NCBI RefSeq assembly: GCF_031679605.1
Contig: NZ_CP117522.1
Coordinates: 1,116,001 to 1,180,000 of the forward strand
Direction of reading: 5' to 3'
From: Streptomyces luomodiensis
Lineage (GTDB): Bacteria > Actinomycetota > Actinomycetes > Streptomycetales > Streptomycetaceae
Length of the DNA: 64,000 bases
Shown here: positions 59,398 through 64,000 of the stretch, piece after piece
Layout: each line of letters opens with the position of its first letter
How positions within the stretch are numbered: the stretch's first letter is position 1
Translations under genes and position numbers: made by a program
The notes under the pieces: model-generated
Databases searched by the model: none
What the model saw: the letters and a program-made list of their open reading frames with translations, nothing else
What the model was told of the DNA's origin: nothing

Positions 59398-59958
59398 GTG
59401 ACGCGAGACGACAGCACCGACGGCGAGGCGGCCGCGGACCGGCTGCTGATCGTGGAGTACGAGCAGGTGAAGGAGGAACAGCGGGCGCGGATCGGGTTCC
59501 GCGACAATCTGCTCTACGCGACGCTCGCCTCGATGGCGGCCATCATCACCTTCTCCCTCCAGGGGCACGGACGTCCGGAGCTGCTGTTGCTGCTGCCCCC
59601 GGCGTCGACGCTGCTGGGCTGGGCGTATCTGGTCAACGACGAGAAGATATCGGCCATCGGGCGGTATGTCCGGGAGGATCTGGGGCCGCGGCTGGGGACG
59701 CGGGCGGCTCCGGGCCGGCCACCGGTGTTCGGCTGGGAGCGGGCCCATCGCGACGACGGCCGCCGGGTCTCCCGCAAGCGGCTTCAGCTCGCGGCCGATC
59801 TGCTGCTGTTCGGGGTGGCGCCGATCGCCGCCCTCACCGTGTACTGGACCTCGGAGCCGGTGCGGGCGGTGCTGCTGGCGGTGTCGGTGGCGGAGGTGGC
59901 GCTGGTCGCCGTGCTGGCGGTGCAGATCGTGCTGTACGCGGATCTGCGCCGGCCCTGA
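59398..59958 (+). CDS. Small multi-pass membrane protein of unknown function
   Basis: A 186-residue protein. An acidic soluble N terminus contains EYEQVKEEQRARIGFRDNLLY. Four hydrophobic segments follow: LYATLASMAAIITFSLQG, LLLLPPASTLLGWAYLV, LLLFGVAPIAALTVYW and AVLLAVSVAEVALVAVLAV. A charged loop of about 50 residues lies between the second and third. GTG start with AGGGGG 5-10 nt upstream. I do not recognise a characterised family. Proteins of this size and layout occur next to conflict-system genes in actinobacteria, and it stands 180 bp upstream of the nucleosidase-effector-domain gene in the same direction, so it could be an accessory or membrane effector. That link is inference. Confidence 0.75.
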   Translation: MTRDDSTDGEAAADRLLIVEYEQVKEEQRARIGFRDNLLYATLASMAAIITFSLQGHGRPELLLLLPPASTLLGWAYLVNDEKISAIGRYVREDLGPRLGTRAAPGRPPVFGWERAHRDDGRRVSRKRLQLAADLLLFGVAPIAALTVYWTSEPVRAVLLAVSVAEVALVAVLAVQIVLYADLRRP

Positions 59959-60138
59959 GCCATGGGGCGCACGGGGGCGGGTCGGGTCCGTAAGGTGGTG
60001 CCGGAGGCTGTCCCAGGCGGAGCATCGCCCTCGTACCGGGCGTACTTGGGTGCTTGGGTGATGCGACAACGCGGCGAGCGGCCGTGCCAGGCGCCGGGAG
60101 CAGGGCGCCTCCTTTGACGACAGGCCCTAGGGGGATAC

Positions 60139-61266
60139 GTGGGCGCTGGTGACAACGGGGTGGCGGCGCGGGCCGATGTGGTGGTCCTGACCGCGCTGGA
60201 GGTCGAGTACCGGGCGGTCCGCGCCCATCTGGAGGATCCGCGCCCGGACCGGGCGGAGCGGGGCGCGCTGTTCGAGCTGGGCGTGTTCCGCGACGGGCCC
60301 GCCGCGCGGACGGTCGCCCTCCATATGACCGGTCCGGGGAATCCGGGCGCCGCCGCCTCGGTCGAGCGGGCCGCGGCGCTCTTCGCGCCCCGGGCGGTGC
60401 TGTTCGTGGGGGTCGCGGGCGGCCGTAAGGACGTCGCGCTGGGGGATGTGGTGGCCGCCGACTCGGTGTACGACTACGAGACCGGCAAGGACACCGAGAC
60501 GGGGTTCCTGCCCCGGCAGAAGACCTATCAGTCGGCGTACGGCCTGGTGCAGCTGGCCCGGCTGGTGGCGGCGGGCGACACATGGCAGCGCCGGATCCCC
60601 CCGGGGGACGGCGCCCCGCGCCCCCGCGCCCATGTGAAACCCCTCGCGGCGGGCGGGCGGGTGGTGGCGCACCAGCGCTCGGACGTCGGGCTGAGGCTGG
60701 CGGCCGGCGCGGGGGACGCGCTCGCGGTGGACATGGAGGGCTTCGGCTTCCTCGCGGGCGCGTATGTCAACCAGCATCTGGACGCGCTGGTGATCCGTGG
60801 CGTCTCGGATCTGCTCGGGGACAAGGGCGAGGCGCACGACGAGCGCTGGCAGCCCGTGGCGTCCCGGCACGCGGCCGCCTTCGCCTTCGAGCTGATCGGC
60901 CGGCTCCCGGTGGCCCCCGACGCACCGGCGGCCCGGCCGTCCGCCGCCCGTACGCCGCCCCGGGCCGCCGTACCGCGCGGACAGCGGCTGACCATCCACG
61001 ACCTCGGCGGTCTCGCGGACACCTTGCTGGCCGTGTCCGGGATGACCTCGCCCGCCCGCTGGCAGCAGCTGCTCGATGAGCTGCCCACCGTCGGCACCGC
61101 GGTGGGCCGCCAGTCGGCGAGCCGCCCGGAGGCCCTGTCCCTGCTGCGCACCTGCGAGGCGCGCCGGGCGCTGCGGGAGCTGGTGGAGGTGGTCGCGGTG
61201 CTCGCCCCGGACGATCCGGCGGCCGCCGAACTCGCCCGGCGGGTCGAGGAGCTGGGTCTGGAGTGA
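60139..61266 (+). CDS. MTA/SAH nucleosidase-fold protein with C-terminal effector-associated domain
   Basis: A 375-residue protein. Residues about 12-255 have the nucleoside phosphorylase/MTAN fold: VVVLTALEVEYRAV, the glycine-rich VLFVGVAGGRKDVALGDVV, VDMEGFGF with ribose-binding Glu200, and VIRGVSDLLGDKGE with catalytic Asp224. A Pro/Ala linker (256-283) leads to a helical domain (about 287-375: LADTLLAVSGMTSPARWQQLLDELP, RALRELVEVVAVLAPDDPAAAELARRVEELG) that resembles the EAD2-type effector-associated domain. In such systems the EAD brings an effector to the matching domain of the VMAP protein. A nucleosidase acting on a nucleotide signal or NAD-like substrate is a reasonable guess. GTG start with AGGGGG 6-11 nt upstream. 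Confidence 0.85.
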   Translation: MGAGDNGVAARADVVVLTALEVEYRAVRAHLEDPRPDRAERGALFELGVFRDGPAARTVALHMTGPGNPGAAASVERAAALFAPRAVLFVGVAGGRKDVALGDVVAADSVYDYETGKDTETGFLPRQKTYQSAYGLVQLARLVAAGDTWQRRIPPGDGAPRPRAHVKPLAAGGRVVAHQRSDVGLRLAAGAGDALAVDMEGFGFLAGAYVNQHLDALVIRGVSDLLGDKGEAHDERWQPVASRHAAAFAFELIGRLPVAPDAPAARPSAARTPPRAAVPRGQRLTIHDLGGLADTLLAVSGMTSPARWQQLLDELPTVGTAVGRQSASRPEALSLLRTCEARRALRELVEVVAVLAPDDPAAAELARRVEELGLE

Positions 61267-61634
61267 CCCTTCTCACCCTCCCGTCCCGGCGGCCAACCTT
61301 CCGCGCGGGGGTCCGTGCTCGCCCCGGCCGCCGAGGGACGGCGGCCGTCACCCGGCGCCGCCGGAAGCGTCCAGGTGGGCCCCGCGAGGACGGCTCGCCA
61401 CCGCGCGGAGGTACGCTCCCCGGGCCGGTCGCCGGGAGGTGTCGCCGAGGCGGCGGGGGCCGTCCGGGGGCGGCGGGCGGCGCCGCGGACATCCTCGCCC
61501 CGGGGTGTCAGGAGAGGCTCGCGGGGCATACAAGTTGTCCGGAGTCCGGGCGGGTGGCGCCCGTGTGGGGGAAGGGCTCCGGCGGGATCATCGGCGGCGG
61601 GGACCGGTGATGCGGCCTCGGGGGAGGGCAGCGC
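61267..61634. other. Gap between nucleosidase and VMAP genes
   Basis: 368 bp without a convincing gene. A TA-rich spot (catacaagttg, about 61528-61538) in otherwise very GC-rich DNA may be a -10 region, so the VMAP-MoxR genes could have their own promoter. Confidence 0.4.
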
Positions 61635-63131
61635 ATGGCGGTCATGGGGGAAGGTGGCCTGAAATCGGTCGGCAACCTCGTCACGGCGTTGAAGGAGTTC
61701 CGCTGTCTGACGGATCCGGATCTGCGCTCGCTGTGCCTGGATCTGGTCGCCATGGAGCTGGAGATGACCAGCCTGCCCGTGCGCGCCCACCGGGTGACCG
61801 ACTACTTCCTGGTGGAACTGGCCCGCGAATGCCTGGAGAACGCGCGGGTCATGCACGCGCTACGCGCGTCCCTCGCGGTGCTGGCGGCGGCCGACGAGGA
61901 CGCCATGAAGCGGCTCGACTCGGTCATGGAGCAGATGACGGCCCGTCCGGCGCTGCCTGGGGCCGCCGTCGCGAAGCTGCGGTCGCTGCTGGAGGAGCTG
62001 GAGGTCGAGCAGCTCGGCCAGTTGTGCCGCATGGCCGCGGGCCCGCTCCAGGACGTCCCGGCGGTCACCGGCCCCTGGCACGCCTTCGAGGTGCTGAGCC
62101 GGATGAACGCGCAGCCGGGCGGGCTGCCGCCGCAGCTCGCCCTGGTGGAGTACCTCGCGGCGGCCGCGCGTCCGCTGCGCAGAGCCGACGAGCTGCGCGA
62201 ATGGGCCGATGAGCAGGCCCGGGAGCTGGGTCTGACGCCCCAGCTGCGGTCGCTGCGTCAGCAGGTGGGGCACGCCGCCCCGGCCGGGCCGGTGGACGCC
62301 TATCTGGTGATCCGGCTGCTGCCGCGGGAGGAGTCGGGGGCTTACGAGCTCTCGTCCTGGTACCAGTACGATCCGACCGGCTGGCATCCGGTCCGCGGCC
62401 CGGTCGCCCAGGTCACCTCACAGACGGCGGAGCGGGCGGTCCAGACGCTGGTGTACGAGGCGGCCGAGGAGTGGGACGACGCACGGGCGATCCACGTGGA
62501 GTTCATGCTCGGCCCGGATGACCTGAATCTGCCGGTCCACCGCTGGCGTCTGGAGCTCGACAGCGAGCTTCCCACCCCGCTGTACATGGACCACCCGGTG
62601 GTCGTACGGAGCCTGGAGAGAAGCCGGACCAGACGCTGGCACCGCGAGTGGAAGCAGCGCTGGAACCTCTTCGAGCGGCAGCCCGAGCGCGCCAGACAGC
62701 TCGTCGTGGACGGCGCGGACCCGGACAGTCCGCGCTCCGGCGACCCCACCGCCCTGCTGGCCCGGCTCAAGGCCGATCCGCATGTGGTCGCCCTGGTCCT
62801 GACCTCGCCCCCGGGCACCACCCCCGAGGGCAGCGCGGAGGCGCTGGCCGCCTGGCGGGCCGGGATCCCGCTGGTCGCCTGGGACGGCCGGAGGGTCCGG
62901 GACCCCCGCTTCGTCGAGCGCCTGAGACAAAAACCGGCCGACGCCAGCGGGGACCTGGCACGGCTCCGCGAAGCCGTGACAGAGTTACGTCTGGACGCCC
63001 ATACGATCGACGCCGCGGAGCGGGAGCACCACCTCGGGCAGCATGTGGTGCTCGTCTGGGACGACCCGACCCGCCCCGTGGAACCGCAAGGACGCATGAC
63101 GGGGCCGGACGAGGGGGTGGGTGCTCGATGA
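61635..63131 (+). CDS. VMAP-like protein (vWA-MoxR-associated protein) with N-terminal effector-associated domain
   Basis: A 498-residue protein. Residues about 10-90 form a helical domain (LVTALKEFRCLTDPDLRSLC, FLVELARECLENARVMHALRASLAVLAAAD) resembling the EAD2 domain at the end of the nucleosidase upstream. A helical middle (about 110-210) and a C-terminal domain (about 215-480: DAYLVIRLLPREESGAYELS, LNLPVHRWRLELDSELPTPL, HPVVVRSLERSRTRRWHREW) match the VMAP C-domain pattern. ATG with GGGAGGG 6-12 nt upstream. Codon 451 (62985-62987) is TTA. The stop overlaps the MoxR start (ATGA). In ternary systems VMAP joins a MoxR ATPase and a vWA protein; the vWA gene would lie beyond the window. Confidence 0.82.
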   Translation: MAVMGEGGLKSVGNLVTALKEFRCLTDPDLRSLCLDLVAMELEMTSLPVRAHRVTDYFLVELARECLENARVMHALRASLAVLAAADEDAMKRLDSVMEQMTARPALPGAAVAKLRSLLEELEVEQLGQLCRMAAGPLQDVPAVTGPWHAFEVLSRMNAQPGGLPPQLALVEYLAAAARPLRRADELREWADEQARELGLTPQLRSLRQQVGHAAPAGPVDAYLVIRLLPREESGAYELSSWYQYDPTGWHPVRGPVAQVTSQTAERAVQTLVYEAAEEWDDARAIHVEFMLGPDDLNLPVHRWRLELDSELPTPLYMDHPVVVRSLERSRTRRWHREWKQRWNLFERQPERARQLVVDGADPDSPRSGDPTALLARLKADPHVVALVLTSPPGTTPEGSAEALAAWRAGIPLVAWDGRRVRDPRFVERLRQKPADASGDLARLREAVTELRLDAHTIDAAEREHHLGQHVVLVWDDPTRPVEPQGRMTGPDEGVGAR

Positions 63132-64000
63132 GCGACGGAGAGCCTGCGCGACGGCACAACGGACAGATCCACCCTGATGCGGCCGCCTCGGGCGCGCCGC
63201 CGTCCGGGATACCCCGCCCCTGGTGGATCTACCAGGGCACCGGGCGCCCGCTCCGCGATGTGAGCCTGGAGGAGATCCTTCCGCCGCCGCCCCCGTGGCG
63301 TACCTTCGACGGGGTCTCGGCCTGCCCGGTGGACGGCGACGGCGCGCCCGGCGCGTTATCGGACCCCGAGGACCCGCCCGCCGAGCCCCCGGCGCCGCCG
63401 GAGGACGAACAGGACACCGCCCGGCGGATGGGCACCGCTCCCCTGGGCCTGCGCTCGGACCCGGAGGAGGCCGATCTGGTCAACGCGGCGCTGATCCTGA
63501 GGCGTCCCCTTCTGGTGACGGGCCGTCCGGGCACCGGCAAGTCGACGCTGGCGTACCGCATCAGCCGGGAACTGGGCCTCGGCCGGGTGCTGCGCTGGCC
63601 GATCACCACGCGATCCACCCTGCGGTCCGGGCTGTACGGCTACGATGCCGTCGGCCGGGTGCACGCCGCCGCGGCCGGTCAGGCGTCGGAGGGGGACACG
63701 CACGAACCCGGACCGGAGGACATCGGCGACTTCCTCCAACTCGGCCCCCTGGGCACGGCGATGCTGCCGCACCGGCTGCCCCGCGTCCTGCTCATCGACG
63801 AATTCGACAAATGCGACATCGACCTGCCCCATGACCTGCTCGACATCTTCGAGACCGGCGAGTACACCATTCCCGAGCTGGTGCGCATCCGCAGGCGCCG
63901 CCCGGCCGTATCGGTCCTCACCGACGATCCGGAGCGCAGTACCGTCATCGCCTCGGGGCGGGTGCGCTGCCGCGCCTTCCCCGTCGTCGTCATCACCAGC
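63128..64000 (+). CDS. MoxR-type AAA+ ATPase, C-terminally cut by the window edge
   Basis: The first 291 residues of an AAA+ ATPase, open to the end of the window. A Pro-rich N terminus of about 100 residues precedes the ATPase core: Walker A GRPGTGKST at 132-140 and Walker B VLLIDEFDK with Asp224/Glu225. Sensor 1 should fall near the window end (FPVVVITS). The insert between them (STLRSGLYGYDAVGRVH) is typical of the MoxR clade in conflict systems. Codon 77 (63356-63358) is TTA, the rare leucine codon read by bldA tRNA. It overlaps the VMAP gene by 4 bp, so the two proteins are made together. Confidence 0.9.
   Translation, partial: MSDGEPARRHNGQIHPDAAASGAPPSGIPRPWWIYQGTGRPLRDVSLEEILPPPPPWRTFDGVSACPVDGDGAPGALSDPEDPPAEPPAPPEDEQDTARRMGTAPLGLRSDPEEADLVNAALILRRPLLVTGRPGTGKSTLAYRISRELGLGRVLRWPITTRSTLRSGLYGYDAVGRVHAAAAGQASEGDTHEPGPEDIGDFLQLGPLGTAMLPHRLPRVLLIDEFDKCDIDLPHDLLDIFETGEYTIPELVRIRRRRPAVSVLTDDPERSTVIASGRVRCRAFPVVVITS

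Noticed and set aside
61263..61610. Plus-strand open frame in the nucleosidase-VMAP gap
   Set aside because: Arg/Gly/Pro-rich without ribosome site or recognisable structure.

Overview
The window is about 64 kb of very GC-rich actinobacterial chromosome, almost certainly Streptomyces or a close relative. The evidence is strong third-position GC bias, many GTG starts, a late cobalamin cluster of streptomycete type, an XRE/DUF397 pair, an ECF41 sigma factor, and TTA leucine codons that I could find in frame in only two genes. Gene content looks like the less conserved part of a chromosome: single metabolic genes, glycosidases, regulators, one insertion sequence, several broken genes and the start of a conflict-type system.

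Positions 1-8.9 kb hold an FAD monooxygenase, an Fpg/Nei glycosylase, a catalase-family protein, a LacI regulator broken by an in-frame TAG, a lipase-maturation-factor protein, a 41-residue peptide and a CDF metal exporter. Positions 8.9-21.6 kb are a cobalamin corrin-ring cluster: cobN behind a cobalamin riboswitch, then cobG-cobH-cobIJ, cobK, cbiD, and cobL-cobM. CobL carries an Ala/Pro/Gly-rich repeat tail of about 180 residues. Positions 21.7-28.5 kb hold a hexapeptide acyltransferase, a FhuF-like Fe-S protein and meaB-mutB-mutA. The last set is B12-dependent methylmalonyl-CoA mutase with its GTPase chaperone, so cofactor synthesis and a cofactor user lie side by side.

Positions 28.8-33.1 kb are a same-strand block: small protein, XRE regulator, HExxH metallopeptidase, multi-pass membrane protein and cytochrome P450. 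At 34.55 kb a deletion joins an N-terminally truncated aromatic hydroxylase to the C-terminal end of a TetR gene. Then come a PAP2-diacylglycerol kinase fusion, an EamA-like transporter, a secreted GH16, an MHS-type MFS transporter, an ATPase/XRE/DUF397/methyltransferase group, a two-component system, a glycosyltransferase, a zinc-ribbon SDR and a glutamine synthetase-like/amidohydrolase pair (a split FluG). An IS982 element sits exactly at the end of the amidohydrolase and supplies its stop codon. Beyond it lie an SDR, a secreted GH92 mannosidase with a LacI-type operator, an alcohol dehydrogenase ending in a 29-bp tandem repeat, an ECF41 sigma factor with its own promoter motif, a glutathione peroxidase and a YceI protein.

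The right end (59.4-64.0 kb) is the most interesting part. It holds a small multi-pass membrane protein, a nucleosidase-fold protein with a C-terminal effector-associated domain, a VMAP-like protein and a MoxR-type AAA+ ATPase cut by the window edge. This matches the architecture of vWA-MoxR-VMAP ternary conflict systems, and both the VMAP and MoxR genes carry TTA codons, which suggests developmental (bldA) control.
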